From positions 1,964,001 through 2,028,000 of the forward strand of contig NC_008148.1 of the NCBI RefSeq assembly GCF_000014185.1: 64,000 nucleotides of DNA, in the 5' to 3' direction. The stretch's first letter is position 1. Each line of letters opens with the position of its first letter. The stretch is from Rubrobacter xylanophilus DSM 9941. GTDB taxonomy: Bacteria > Actinomycetota > Rubrobacteria > Rubrobacterales > Rubrobacteraceae. Under the pieces are notes generated by a model, which was given only the letters and a program-made list of their open reading frames with translations, did no database searches and had not been told where the DNA came from. Shown here one piece after another: positions 33,697-42,650 of the stretch. The translations under genes were made by a program, and so were the position numbers.

Positions 33697-35238
33697 TCAC
33701 CCTACCCTCTCTTGCGGCGCGCGGGCGGCGAAGAGCCCGGCCACCGCCCTCACCAACCCCTCTATAGTGTACTCCCCGGCCTCGACGTCTACCCGGAGGC
33801 CGCGCTCCCGGGCCGCGGCGGCGGTTATGGGGCCGATGCAGGCCACCCGGGTCCCGGCCAGGAGGCGGGCGGCCTCCCGCGCGCCGAAAGCCGCCACGAA
33901 GTTCTCGACGGTGGAGCTCGCCGTGAAGGTCACGCAGTCCACCTCCCCGGCCTGGAGCCCGCGCGCGAGCTCCTCCCGCCCCTCGGCGGAGGGGACCGTC
34001 TCGTAGGCCGGCGGGACGGAGACCTCCGCGCCGGCCTCCCGCAGCCGCTCGGGGAGCACCTCCCGCGCCCGGGCGGCCCGCGGGATCAGGACGCGCCTGC
34101 CACGCAGCGGCTCCCCCGAGATCTCCTCCAGCAGCGCCTCGGCGCGGTACTCCCTCGGGACCACGTCCACCCGCAGCCCCGCCTCCCGCACCCGGCCCGC
34201 CGTGGCGGGCCCGATGGCGGCGATCCTGGCCCCCCGCGGGATCGCCCGCACGTCGAGCCCGTGAGAGGCCAGCCGCTCCAGAAACGCCTCGACCCCGTTC
34301 ACGCTGGTGAAGACCAGCCAGTCGAAGGAGTCGAGGCCCCTGATCGCCTCGTCCAGCGGCCCGAAGTCCCTGGGGGGCCGTATCTCGATGGTCGGGAACT
34401 CCACCACGGCGGCGCCCAGCTCCTCCAGCCGCCGCGAGAGCTCCCCCGCCTGCGCCCGGGCCCGGGTGACCACCACCCGCCGCCCGAACAGCGGCCGCGC
34501 CTCGTACCAGGCGAGCCCCTCCTCCCGCAGCCGGACCACCTCCCCGACGACGGTCACCGCCGGCGGCCGTATCCCGGCCTCCGCCACCCTCTGCGCGATG
34601 TCCGCGAGGGTGCCCGTGACGGTCCGCTGCTCGGGGACCGTCCCCCACCGGATCACCGCCGCGGGGGTGGCCGGGTCGCGCCCGGCGGCGACGAGCGAGG
34701 AGGCTATCTCGCCGAGCCGCCCCACCCCCATGTACAGCACCAGGGTGTCCGCCCCGCGGGCCACCCGCTCCCAGTCCACGTCCGTCCGGCCCTTGGAGGG
34801 GTCCTCGTGGCCGGTGACGAAGGCCACGCTCGAGGCGAGGGCGCGGTGGGTCACGGGGATCCCGGCGTAGGCGGGGGCGGCGATCCCGCTGGTCACCCCG
34901 GGCACTACCTCGAAGGGGACGCCGGCCCGGAGCAGCGCCAGCGCCTCCTCCCCGCCCCGGCCGAAGACGTAGGGGTCGCCGCCCTTGAGCCGCACCACCC
35001 GCCTGCCCTCCCTGCCGAGCCGGACGAGCAGCGCGTTGATCTCGTCCTGCTTCATCGCCTGGTCGTCGCCGGGCCGCTTGCCGACGTAGAAGAGCTCGGC
35101 GTCCGGCCGGGCGCGCCGCAGCAGCGCCCCCGGCGCGAGCCGGTCGTAGACCACGGCGTCGGCCTCCTCGAGGAGCCTGAGCCCCTTGGCGGTGATCAGC
35201 CCGGGGTCGCCCGGCCCGCTGCCGACCAGGTAGATCAC
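33697..35238 (-). CDS. CobA-HemD fusion: uroporphyrinogen-III methyltransferase / uroporphyrinogen-III synthase
   Basis: A 513-residue two-domain protein from a GTG overlapping the hemC stop. Residues 1-245 are [42 protein letters not shown], then VLYMGVGRL. Residues ~258-510 are uroporphyrinogen-III synthase: [50 protein letters not shown]. The fusion closes the tetrapyrrole ring and then methylates it toward precorrin-2, feeding sirohaem. The fused order is known in Firmicutes and actinobacteria. Confidence 0.95.
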   Translation of the reverse strand: MIYLVGSGPGDPGLITAKGLRLLEEADAVVYDRLAPGALLRRARPDAELFYVGKRPGDDQAMKQDEINALLVRLGREGRRVVRLKGGDPYVFGRGGEEALALLRAGVPFEVVPGVTSGIAAPAYAGIPVTHRALASSVAFVTGHEDPSKGRTDVDWERVARGADTLVLYMGVGRLGEIASSLVAAGRDPATPAAVIRWGTVPEQRTVTGTLADIAQRVAEAGIRPPAVTVVGEVVRLREEGLAWYEARPLFGRRVVVTRARAQAGELSRRLEELGAAVVEFPTIEIRPPRDFGPLDEAIRGLDSFDWLVFTSVNGVEAFLERLASHGLDVRAIPRGARIAAIGPATAGRVREAGLRVDVVPREYRAEALLEEISGEPLRGRRVLIPRAARAREVLPERLREAGAEVSVPPAYETVPSAEGREELARGLQAGEVDCVTFTASSTVENFVAAFGAREAARLLAGTRVACIGPITAAAARERGLRVDVEAGEYTIEGLVRAVAGLFAARAPQERVG

Positions 35239-36152
35239 GGCTTCACCCCCCGCACGAACCCCAGTATACCGGCGGCCCCGCGCTCGAGGAGCCTCGCGGC
35301 CAGCCGCCGCCCGACCTCCTCCGGCTCCTCCCCGCGCTCCTCGCCCCCGCACAGCGCCGCCCCGTCGGGGGAGACGACCACCCCCCGCAGGAGCACCCCC
35401 CGCCCCCCGGCGACGGCGCGCGCCCCCACCGGGACCCGGCAGCCCCCCTCGAGCGCCCGCAGCAGCGCCCGCTCGGCCGCGACCTCGCGCTCGGCGGCCG
35501 GGTCGTTGAGGGCCCGCCGGATCTCCTCCAGACGCGGATCCCCCCGGCGCACCGCGACGGCGAGCGCCCCCTGCCCGACCGCGGGCAGCAGGACGTCGTG
35601 CGGGATCACGGCGTGGGGCACCTCGAGCCCCAGCCGCACGAGCCCGGCCCGGGCCAGCACCACCGCCTCCGCGGCCCCCGCGCGCATCTTGCGGATCCGG
35701 GTGTCCACGTTGCCCCGGATCTCGACCACCCTGAGGTCCGGCCTGCGGTGCAGAAGCTGTGCCCGGCGGCGCAGGCTGGAGGTCGCGACCCGCGCCCCTT
35801 CGGGCAGCCCGTCAACGCCCCAGCCCCCCTCCGAGACCAGCGCGTCAGAGGGGTCGGCCCGGCCGGCGACGGCGGCCAGCACGATCCCCTCCGGCACCTC
35901 GGTGGGCACGTCCTTCATGGAGTGGACGGCGAGGTCCACCTCCCCGGCGAGCAGCGCCTCGTCCAGCTGGCGGGTGAACACGTCCCGCTGGTCTATCACC
36001 GAGAGGGGGTCGTCGGGACGCCGGTCGCTGGTGGTCCTTATCCGGCGCAGCTCCACCGCAAAGCCCGCCGCCCGCAGCCCCGCGGCGCAGGCCTCCGCCT
36101 GAGCCAGGGCCAGCGGCGAGCCCCGGGTGCCCAGCACCAGCCGCCCGGCCAT
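35235..36152 (-). CDS. hemC: Hydroxymethylbilane synthase (porphobilinogen deaminase)
   Basis: A 305-residue enzyme, ATG overlapping the hemA stop. [20 protein letters not shown] is the start; [30 protein letters not shown] and [14 protein letters not shown] form the active site; [10 protein letters not shown] holds the Cys that carries the dipyrromethane cofactor. It polymerises four porphobilinogens. Confidence 0.97.
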   Translation of the reverse strand: MAGRLVLGTRGSPLALAQAEACAAGLRAAGFAVELRRIRTTSDRRPDDPLSVIDQRDVFTRQLDEALLAGEVDLAVHSMKDVPTEVPEGIVLAAVAGRADPSDALVSEGGWGVDGLPEGARVATSSLRRRAQLLHRRPDLRVVEIRGNVDTRIRKMRAGAAEAVVLARAGLVRLGLEVPHAVIPHDVLLPAVGQGALAVAVRRGDPRLEEIRRALNDPAAEREVAAERALLRALEGGCRVPVGARAVAGGRGVLLRGVVVSPDGAALCGGEERGEEPEEVGRRLAARLLERGAAGILGFVRGVKP

Positions 36153-37441
36153 CAGGGCTCTCTGGAGGGGTGCAGCTCTACGCCGGGGCCGCGCAGCGAG
36201 AGGAGCCGCCGCCGGACCTCGGCGCTGTCCAGGGGGTCGCCGGCCCCGGCGCGGGCCTTTATCTCCGAGATGGGGCCGTGCAGCAGCTTGTTGACGATCG
36301 AGCGGCTCATCCTCTCCACGGCCTCCTCCTGCTCCGGGGAGAGGTCCATCTTCCTCAGCGCCCGGGAGACCTCGTGCCGCCGGATCCGCTCGGCCCCGTC
36401 GCGCAGCTCCTTGATGAGCGGCGCGACGTGCAGGGTGCTGAGCCAGCTCATGAACTCCACGACCGCGGGCCCGATCATCTCCTCCGCCGCCGCGGCGGCC
36501 TCCTGCCGGTCCTCGGCGTTGCGCTCGACGACGGCCTGCAGGTCGTCTATGTCGTACAGAAAGGCCCCCTCGATGCTCTGCACCACCGGGTCGACGTCCC
36601 TGGGCACCGCGATGTCTATGAGAAACAGCGGCTCCTCCCTCGACTCCAGCGCGGCCGCGACCTCCGGGCCGCGGATGACCCACTCCCCGGAGCCGGTGGA
36701 GCTGACCACGATGTCCGCGCGCGCCAGCTCGCGCGGGAGGTCGCCGAGGTCCGCCGCCCGCCCGCCGAAGAGCGCGGCGAGCCGCTCGGCCCGCTCGCGG
36801 GTCCGGTTGGCTATCCGGATCTCCGCGACCCCCCGGTCCCTGAGGTGCCGGACGAGGAGCTCGCTCATCTCCCCGGCCCCCAGCACCAGCGCCCGCCGCC
36901 CCTCCAGCGACCCGAAGACCTCGCCGGCGAGCTTGGCCGCCACGTGGGGCACCGAGAGCGAGCTGTCCCCGATGCCGGTCTCGGCGCGGACCCTCTTGCC
37001 GACCCGCAGCGCGGTGTGAAAGAGCCTGTTCAGCACGGGGCCGGTGCACCGCTCCTCGGTGGCCATCCGGTAGGCGTCCCGCACCTGGCCCAGGATCTGG
37101 GCCTCCCCCACCACCATGGAGTCCAGCGAGGCCGAGACCCTGTAAAGGTGCCGCACGGCCTCCGCGTCGGTGTGCCAGTAGGTGTCCCGGTAGAGCGAGC
37201 CCGGCTCCACCCCCCGGTCCTCGGCCAGCAGCCCCAGCAGGCGGTCGCGCGCCGGCTCCGCCTCGGCCACCACGTAGAGCTCGGTGCGGTTGCAGGTGGA
37301 GAGCAGCACCGCCTCGGGGACCCCGTCCTCCTCCCGCAGCCGCCGCAGGAAGGAGCGGGCCGCGCACGGCGCGAAGGCCACCCTCTCGCGCGCCTCTACC
37401 GGGGCCGAACGATGGCTCATGCCCGCAACCGCGATAAGCAC
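36152..37441 (-). CDS. hemA: Glutamyl-tRNA reductase
   Basis: A 429-residue enzyme. The start is GTG at 37441, right after a near-perfect AGGAGGTGA ribosome site. It gives VLIAVAGMSHRSAPVEARER, the family N-terminus; the ATG at 37420 would cut this strand. LLSTCNRTELYVV has the catalytic Cys, VVGEAQILGQVRDAY the hinge, and ALVLGAGEMSEL the NADPH fold. It commits glutamate to haem. It overlaps the sirC-like gene by 25 bp. Confidence 0.96.
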   Translation of the reverse strand: MLIAVAGMSHRSAPVEARERVAFAPCAARSFLRRLREEDGVPEAVLLSTCNRTELYVVAEAEPARDRLLGLLAEDRGVEPGSLYRDTYWHTDAEAVRHLYRVSASLDSMVVGEAQILGQVRDAYRMATEERCTGPVLNRLFHTALRVGKRVRAETGIGDSSLSVPHVAAKLAGEVFGSLEGRRALVLGAGEMSELLVRHLRDRGVAEIRIANRTRERAERLAALFGGRAADLGDLPRELARADIVVSSTGSGEWVIRGPEVAAALESREEPLFLIDIAVPRDVDPVVQSIEGAFLYDIDDLQAVVERNAEDRQEAAAAAEEMIGPAVVEFMSWLSTLHVAPLIKELRDGAERIRRHEVSRALRKMDLSPEQEEAVERMSRSIVNKLLHGPISEIKARAGAGDPLDSAEVRRRLLSLRGPGVELHPSREP

Positions 37442-38001
37442 CGGCTCACCTCCTCTTGCAGCCTCTCGTCCGGGGCCCGGCCGTCCCTCCGGGCCCTCCA
37501 GAGCTCCTCCACGATCCCGGCCCACTCCGGCCCGAAGAGCCCCTCAAGCCGCCCCCGGATCTCCCGCGCCAGCGCCGGCGAGGCCCCGCCGGTGGAGACG
37601 GCCACCTGCAGCCTGCCGCGCCGCAGCGCCGAGGGCAGGGCGAAGTCCCCGCCGCCGGGGTCGTCGGCCACGTTGACCGGAACGCCCAGCCGCCGTCCCT
37701 CCCGGGCGACGGCCTCGTTGACCTCCCGGGAGCCGGTGGCCGCGAAGGCGATGAACGCCCCCTCCAGATCCCCCGTCCTGTACGGTCGGCGGCGGACCTC
37801 GTGGGCGATCCCCTCGAGCTCCGGGGAGACCTCCGGCGCCACGACCACCACCTCCGCCTGCGCCTGCAGCAGCCGGCGCGCCTTGCGGCTGGCCACCCCG
37901 CCCGCGCCGACCACAACGCAGCGCCTGCCCCGGAGGTTCATGAACACCGGATAGAGGACGGAGTTGTCGCTCCCGATCTTCTTCTCCCGAGTCGCGTCCA
38001 A
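37417..38001 (-). CDS. Precorrin-2 dehydrogenase / sirohydrochlorin ferrochelatase-like
   Basis: About 194 residues. VFMNLRGRRCVVVGAGGVAS then RKARRLLQ is the NAD-binding start of Met8p/SirC proteins; VADDPGGGDFALPSALRRGR and LQVAVSTGGASPALAREIR are the conserved middle with the catalytic Asp. It makes sirohydrochlorin and perhaps inserts iron, from the product of the CobA domain nearby. The start is uncertain: TTG at 38001 is used; ATG at 37941 would remove the YPVF segment usually present. Confidence 0.88.
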   Translation of the reverse strand: MDATREKKIGSDNSVLYPVFMNLRGRRCVVVGAGGVASRKARRLLQAQAEVVVVAPEVSPELEGIAHEVRRRPYRTGDLEGAFIAFAATGSREVNEAVAREGRRLGVPVNVADDPGGGDFALPSALRRGRLQVAVSTGGASPALAREIRGRLEGLFGPEWAGIVEELWRARRDGRAPDERLQEEVSRCLSRLRA

Positions 38002-38086
38002 AGAGCCCTGCGCCTGGCCCGGAAGTCTAGCACAAGCGGGCCGCGCAGAGTGTCGCACCGGAGGACCCGCGGGGCAGTGTAACCCT

Positions 38087-38542
38087 TCACTCGCCCGGCT
38101 CGCCCTTGCGCTTCTCGAGCAGCCGTACCCCCTCTATGGACATGCCCTTGTCCACCGCCTTGCACATGTCGTAGAGGGTGAGCGCCGCGACGCCGACCGC
38201 GGTGAGCGCCTCCATCTCCACCCCCGTGCGGTCGCTGGCCCGGGCGGTGGCGACGATCCCCACGCGGTCCTCGCCGACCTCGAAGTCCACGTCCACCGAG
38301 CTCAGGGCTATGCCGTGGCAGAGGGGGATGAGCTCCGGCGTCCGCTTGGCGGCCATGACCCCCGCGATGCGGGCCGTGTTCAGCGCGTCTCCCTTGGGGA
38401 GCGCCCGCTCCCGCAGCAGGCGCACCGTCCGGGGGGACATCCGGATCACACCGGCCGCCCGGGCCTCCCGAAAGACGGCCGGCTTGGCCCCGACGTCCAC
38501 CATCCGGGCCGCCCCCTCGCTGTCCAGGTGCGAGAACTCCAC
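38087..38542 (-). CDS. moaC: Cyclic pyranopterin monophosphate synthase
   Basis: A 151-residue protein. The GTG at 38542 is 8 nt after GGAGG and gives [20 protein letters not shown], the family start. [20 protein letters not shown] and [20 protein letters not shown] then [12 protein letters not shown] are diagnostic. It makes cPMP, the second step of molybdenum-cofactor synthesis. It lies just beyond tRNA-Sec and selBA on the same strand, an arrangement that fits a cell making a Mo- and Sec-dependent formate dehydrogenase. Confidence 0.95.
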   Translation of the reverse strand: MEFSHLDSEGAARMVDVGAKPAVFREARAAGVIRMSPRTVRLLRERALPKGDALNTARIAGVMAAKRTPELIPLCHGIALSSVDVDFEVGEDRVGIVATARASDRTGVEMEALTAVGVAALTLYDMCKAVDKGMSIEGVRLLEKRKGEPGE

Positions 38543-38609
38543 GCGCAAAGCCTCCGGGTAAGCGAGCCTCCCCGTACGGGGCGCGCCTTGCCCCGGCGCG
38601 CCCCCGCCG

Positions 38610-38699
38610 CGGAATGCGGGGGAATCGAACCACCCACGGCCGCTCCGCGGCCGCAAACCGGTTTTGAAGACCGGCCGGGCCACCAGGCCCACGCATTCC
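38610..38699 (-). tRNA. selC: tRNA-Sec (anticodon UCA)
   Basis: Ninety bases on the minus strand. The acceptor strand GGAATGCG pairs with CGCATTCC over 8 bp. The D arm is GGGCC-TGGT-GGCCC with a 4-nt loop, as in selenocysteine tRNAs. The anticodon arm CCGGT-CTTCAAA-ACCGG has TCA, reading UGA. A long variable arm (CGGCCGC-GGA-GCGGCCG) and a TTCGATT T loop follow. From T loop to acceptor end there are 12 paired positions, one fewer than the 13 of E. coli. CCA is not encoded. Confidence 0.95.
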
Positions 38700-38714
38700 G
38701 GACCTCTCCCGGAT

Positions 38715-38720
38715 ATTTTA
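38715..38720 (-). promoter_or_regulatory. -10-like element upstream of tRNA-Sec
   Basis: TAAAAT on the minus strand, about 15 bp before the mature 5' end of tRNA-Sec. It lies in an AT-rich TTGTAAAATAT patch just after the selB stop. No good -35 is seen at 16-18 bp. It suggests that tRNA-Sec can be transcribed separately from selB. Confidence 0.35.
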
Positions 38721-38738
38721 CAACCGGGACGGCGGGCT

Positions 38739-40577
38739 CTACCGGCGATGCTTGCGGGTGAGGACCCGCACGTCGCCGGTGCGGACGGTGATCTTCTGGG
38801 CGTCGGCGTACTCCAGCCAGGCCTGGGCGTACTTCCGGCTGGTCCCCAGGCGGTCGCGCAGGCGGGCGAGCGAGATCTCCCCCTCCTCCCTGCAGACGGC
38901 CTTTATCTCGTCCATGACGCTCGCGGCCGCCTCGCCCGCGGCGTACATCTTCTCGGAGAGCCTCACCACCTCGCCGCGCCGGAGGAGGAGGGCCAGGGCG
39001 GGGCCGGGCTCCAGGGCGGGCGGCTCGTGCCCCGCCGCGCGGAGTCTCTCGAGGATGCGACGGGCCTCCGCCTCCAGCTCCGGCGGGACCCCGGCGGCCT
39101 CCGGCAGCAGGACGCCCTGCCCGGAGACCCGCACCACCCCGCCCGAGAGCTCCTCCAGGAGGGCGTCGGCCAGGGCGTCGGGCAGGCCCGTCGCCTGGCG
39201 CGCCTCGGCCACGGAGAGCTCCGGGCTCTCCGGGTGCTCCCGGGCGCGGCGGCGCAGGGCCTCGAGCAAACGCCCCTTCGCCTCCTCCACCGCGCCGCGC
39301 AGAGCGTACACCGGGCCGGCCCGCACCACCTCCGGCGCCCGCCCGGCGGCCTCCGCCACCTCCCCCGGCTCCCTCCCCAGCACCAGCGCCAAATCCTCCG
39401 CGGCCATCCCGCCGCCAGCCCGGGCCAGCGCCCGCGGCACGATCCGGCCCAGATCCCCCGACTCCAGCGTCTCCAGCCACTCGCGGTCCGGGCGGCGGCC
39501 GGAGGGGGCGATATCCAGCACCGTCCCGCCGCCGATCGTGACCTGCGGGGTCAGCGAGCGCAGCACGAACCGGTCCTTCGGGAGCGCCACCAGCGGCTCC
39601 TCCAGCCGCACCCGGGCCAGGGCGTCGCTCCCGGGCTCCAGCTCCCCCCCGCCGAGCAGCCGCACCCGTGCGTTCACCGAGCGGGTGCCGTGGTGCAGCC
39701 GCACCCGGGTGCCGTGTCGCAGGGGACGGGCCGACTCGAGCAGCCGCACCCGGGCGTCGAACAGCCCGGTCGCCGGGACCGGGCGGGAGAGCAACACCTC
39801 TCCCGGTTCGATCTCCTGCGCCTCCACCCCCGCCAGGTCCAGCGCCGTCCGCGCCCCCGGGTAGGCCACCTCCGCCGGGCGCCCGTGGTTCTGGATCCCG
39901 CGGACCCGCGGCCGGAGGCCCGAGGAGGTGTACAGGGTGTCCCCCACCCGGATACTCCCGCTCCACAGCGTGCCCGTGACCACCAGCCCGATTCCCTTCA
40001 GCACGAACGCCCGGTCCACCGGCAGGCGGGCGAGCCCCGACGCAGGGCGGGCGGCCGGAGACCCCGCCAGCTCGTCCAGCGCCGCGAGCAGCTCGTCCAC
40101 CCCCTCCCCCGTCACCCCGCTCACCGGCACTATCGGGGCCCGGACCCCCGACTCCTCCAGAAACTCCTCCGCCTCCAGCCGGGCCAGCTCGGCCGTCTCG
40201 GCGTCCACCGCGTCGATCTTCGTGAGGGCCACCACGCCCCGCTCCACCCCCAGCACCCGCAGCACGTCCAGGTGCTCGCGGGTCTGGGGCATCACCCCGT
40301 CGTCGGCGGCTATGACCAGCAGGAAGGCGTCGACCCCCGTGGAGCCCGCCACCATGTTCTTCACGAACCGCTCATGGCCGGGCACGTCCACCAGGCTCGC
40401 CCGACGCCCCCCCGGCAAGACCAGCTCCGCGTAGCCCGGCACGATCGAGATGCCCCGCCGGTGCTCCTCCTCCAGGCGGTCGGTGTCCGTGCCGGTCAGC
40501 CGGCGGACCAGCGTGGTCTTGCCGTGGTCCACGTGCCCGGCGGTGCCTATGGTGAGCGCTACCGGACGCTCACCCAC
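38739..40577 (-). CDS. selB: Selenocysteine-specific elongation factor
   Basis: A 612-residue GTPase from GTG at 40577, behind a GGGAGG ribosome site inside selA. ALTIGTAGHVDHGKTTLVRR is G1; RRGISIVPGYAEL then LVDVPGHERFVKNM are G2-G3; LTKID is G4. After the EF-Tu-like domains come winged-helix repeats ending ISLARLRDRLGTSRKYAQAW, which bind the SECIS hairpin. It delivers Sec-tRNA to UGA codons. The minus-strand order is selA-selB-selC. Confidence 0.97.
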   Translation of the reverse strand: MGERPVALTIGTAGHVDHGKTTLVRRLTGTDTDRLEEEHRRGISIVPGYAELVLPGGRRASLVDVPGHERFVKNMVAGSTGVDAFLLVIAADDGVMPQTREHLDVLRVLGVERGVVALTKIDAVDAETAELARLEAEEFLEESGVRAPIVPVSGVTGEGVDELLAALDELAGSPAARPASGLARLPVDRAFVLKGIGLVVTGTLWSGSIRVGDTLYTSSGLRPRVRGIQNHGRPAEVAYPGARTALDLAGVEAQEIEPGEVLLSRPVPATGLFDARVRLLESARPLRHGTRVRLHHGTRSVNARVRLLGGGELEPGSDALARVRLEEPLVALPKDRFVLRSLTPQVTIGGGTVLDIAPSGRRPDREWLETLESGDLGRIVPRALARAGGGMAAEDLALVLGREPGEVAEAAGRAPEVVRAGPVYALRGAVEEAKGRLLEALRRRAREHPESPELSVAEARQATGLPDALADALLEELSGGVVRVSGQGVLLPEAAGVPPELEAEARRILERLRAAGHEPPALEPGPALALLLRRGEVVRLSEKMYAAGEAAASVMDEIKAVCREEGEISLARLRDRLGTSRKYAQAWLEYADAQKITVRTGDVRVLTRKHRR

Positions 40578-41937
40578 GGGCGGCCTCCCGCAACGCCTCC
40601 ACCACGGCCTCCTCGTCGCCGGGCAGGAGCGTGCGCGCGTCCAGCAGCAGCGCCCCCTCGTGCACCCGCCCCACCACCGGCGGCTCGGCCGCCCGCAGGC
40701 GGGCGGCGAGGGCCTCGGCGTCCGCCCCCAGGACGCGCGCGGCGAAGGAAGGGATCTCGTAGCCCGGCAGCGTCCCCCCGCCGCTGCGGGCGACGGAGGG
40801 CACGACCCCAACCTCGAGGCCCGGCACCTCCCGGCTCAGGGCGGAGGCCAGACGCCGGGCGCGCGCCTCCACCCCCTCCAGGGGCTCCCGGAGCATCCGC
40901 TGCGCCGGCACCTCCTCCTCCGCGCGGCCCTCCAGGTAGGCCCGCAGCGTCGCCTCCAGCGCCGCGAGGCACAGCTTGTCCGCCCGCAGCGCCCGGACCA
41001 GCGGGTGCCGGCGCATCCGCCGCACGAGGCGGCTCGAACCGGCGGCGATCCCGGCCTGCGGGCCGCCGAGCAGCTTGTCGCCGGAGAAGAGAGCGAGCTC
41101 CGCCCCGTCCCGGAGGGCGGCCTGCACCAGGGGCTCCCCGCCCAGCGGGAGAAGCGCCCCGCTGCCCAGGTCCGCGACCACCGGGGGTCCCAGCCCGGCG
41201 AGCTCCGCGATCCCAGCGGACTCGGTGAAGCCCCGGATCTCGAAGTTCGAGGGGTGCACCCACAGGATGGCGCGGGTCCGCTCGCTCAGGGCCCGCTCGT
41301 AGTCCGAGAGCCGGGTGCGGTTGGTGGTGCCCACCTCCCGCAAGACGGCCCCCGAGAGCTCCAGCACCTCCGGGATGCGGAAGCCGCCCCCGATCTCGAT
41401 GAGCTGGCCGCGCGAGACGACCACCTCCGGCGGCCCCTCGCCCTCCTCCCCGGCGAGCGCCGAGAGGGCGAGCAGCGTGGCCCCCGCGCAGTTGTTGACC
41501 ACCAGCGCGTCCTCCGCCCCGGTGAGCTCCCGCAGCAGGGGGACGGCGTGGTCGTAGCGGGAGCCGCGCCGCCCGCGGGAGAGGTCGTACTCCAGGTTGG
41601 AGTATGAGGTGCCGGCCCGCGCCGCGGCCGCCGCCGCACGCTCCGAGAGCACGGCGCGGCCCAAGTTGGTGTGGAGCACCACCCCGGTGGCGTTCACCAC
41701 CCGCCGGAGCCCCCGCCCGGAGAGGAGGCGGGCCGCCCCCTCGGCCACCGCCCTCCCCGAGACGTCGGGCGAGCCCCCGGCGGCTATCTCGCGCCGCAGC
41801 CCCTCCAGCACCTCGCGCACCGCCGCCGCGACCGCGGCCCGGCCGTGGCGCGCGGCCAGGCCCGCCGCGGGCCCGCGCAGCACCGCGTCGACCGCGGGGA
41901 GGCTCCTCAGGCGGCTCTGCCTCTCGGCGTCCAGCAT
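40570..41937 (-). CDS. selA: L-seryl-tRNA(Sec) selenium transferase
   Basis: A 455-residue PLP enzyme. MLDAERQSRLRSLPAVDAVL is the start; INATG-like RRVVNATGVVLHTNLGRAVL and SNLEYDLSRGRRGSRYDH are family marks; the cofactor Lys is in ALFSGDKLLGGPQAGI. It converts Ser-tRNA(Sec) to Sec-tRNA(Sec) with selenophosphate. selD, which makes selenophosphate, is not in this window. Confidence 0.97.
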   Translation of the reverse strand: MLDAERQSRLRSLPAVDAVLRGPAAGLAARHGRAAVAAAVREVLEGLRREIAAGGSPDVSGRAVAEGAARLLSGRGLRRVVNATGVVLHTNLGRAVLSERAAAAAARAGTSYSNLEYDLSRGRRGSRYDHAVPLLRELTGAEDALVVNNCAGATLLALSALAGEEGEGPPEVVVSRGQLIEIGGGFRIPEVLELSGAVLREVGTTNRTRLSDYERALSERTRAILWVHPSNFEIRGFTESAGIAELAGLGPPVVADLGSGALLPLGGEPLVQAALRDGAELALFSGDKLLGGPQAGIAAGSSRLVRRMRRHPLVRALRADKLCLAALEATLRAYLEGRAEEEVPAQRMLREPLEGVEARARRLASALSREVPGLEVGVVPSVARSGGGTLPGYEIPSFAARVLGADAEALAARLRAAEPPVVGRVHEGALLLDARTLLPGDEEAVVEALREAARG

Positions 41938-42026
41938 CCGCCGACAGTATATCCCCCGGAGGGCGCGTGCCGCTGTGCTAAACTGGCGGCGCTCGAGGGG
42001 CCAGATCCGGAAGAAAGGGGTTCGCG

Positions 42027-42329
42027 TTGCGTGAGGGGTACGCAAAGTTCCTCATCGGGGCGGCCGTCGGCGCCGCGGGCGGCTTCGCCGCCGGCACCCT
42101 CGCGGCCACCCCGGCCGCGCGCTCGGCGGGCCAGCACGCCCTCGGCGGCCTCGGGGCCTCGGCGCGGATAGCGGTCAGGGTGCTGCTGCAGGCCTCGGAC
42201 CAGGCGGGCTCGCTGCTGGAGCGGGGCTACACCAGGGTGCGGGGCAGGGAGGCCTACCTGGAGCACGAGATAGAGGAGCTGCGCGAGAAGATCCGGCACC
42301 TCGAGCAGCGGGTGGGGCAGGCCTCCTAG
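42027..42329 (+). CDS. Small membrane-anchored protein with C-terminal coiled coil
   Basis: A 100-residue protein from TTG at 42027 behind GGAAGAAAGGGG. One hydrophobic Gly/Ala helix (FLIGAAVGAAGGFAAGTLAA) recalls YtxH-like proteins. The last 30 residues (YLEHEIEELREKIRHLEQRV) form a clear heptad coiled coil. A TAAACT -10-like element lies about 50 bp upstream. Function unknown; divergent from selA. Confidence 0.65.
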   Translation: MREGYAKFLIGAAVGAAGGFAAGTLAATPAARSAGQHALGGLGASARIAVRVLLQASDQAGSLLERGYTRVRGREAYLEHEIEELREKIRHLEQRVGQAS

Positions 42330-42649
42330 CGGCCGAGAAAGCGCCGCAGCCAGCCCGGCACCTCGAACCCCGCGCCGGTCGCCCGCTTGTAGTCCTCCAG
42401 GTCGTCGGGGTGCACCGGGCGGCCCAGCTCCCCGAGCAGCGCCCGGGCGTCCTCGAGGCGCCGCTCCGGAACCCCTTCGGGGAAGACCGCCTCCACCAGG
42501 TAGTTGCCGCTCCAGCGGATCCTGTAGACCCTCAGCCCGGCCAGCTCCTCCGGGGAGAACCTCCGGTCCAGCTCCGCGGCCGAGCTCCGGGCCTCCCGCT
42601 CGGTGGCGAACTCGTAGCCCAGCGCCCGGCGCCGCCTCTCCCCCTGCAT
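42326..42649 (-). CDS. Uncharacterised 107-residue protein
   Basis: A 107-residue soluble, charged protein. YEFATEREARSSAAELDRRF and YLVEAVFPEGVPERRLEDAR suggest a small alpha/beta fold; the C-terminus (GFEVPGWLRRFLGR) is aromatic and basic. It follows the DUF2342 zincin by 1 bp, so it is in the same operon. I do not recognise a family. It overlaps the convergent membrane gene by 4 bp. Confidence 0.6.
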   Translation of the reverse strand: MQGERRRRALGYEFATEREARSSAAELDRRFSPEELAGLRVYRIRWSGNYLVEAVFPEGVPERRLEDARALLGELGRPVHPDDLEDYKRATGAGFEVPGWLRRFLGR

Positions 42650-42650
42650 C

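Noticed and set aside
36152-37525. HemA start at 37525
   Set aside because: It overlaps the sirC-like gene by over 100 bp and adds non-family sequence; GTG 37441 has a near-perfect ribosome site and the right N-terminus.
38059-38086. N-terminal extension of the sirC-like gene to the first in-frame GTG at 38058
   Set aside because: The extra residues do not resemble the family and include a promoter-like TAGACT; a start at 38001 or 37941 is more likely.
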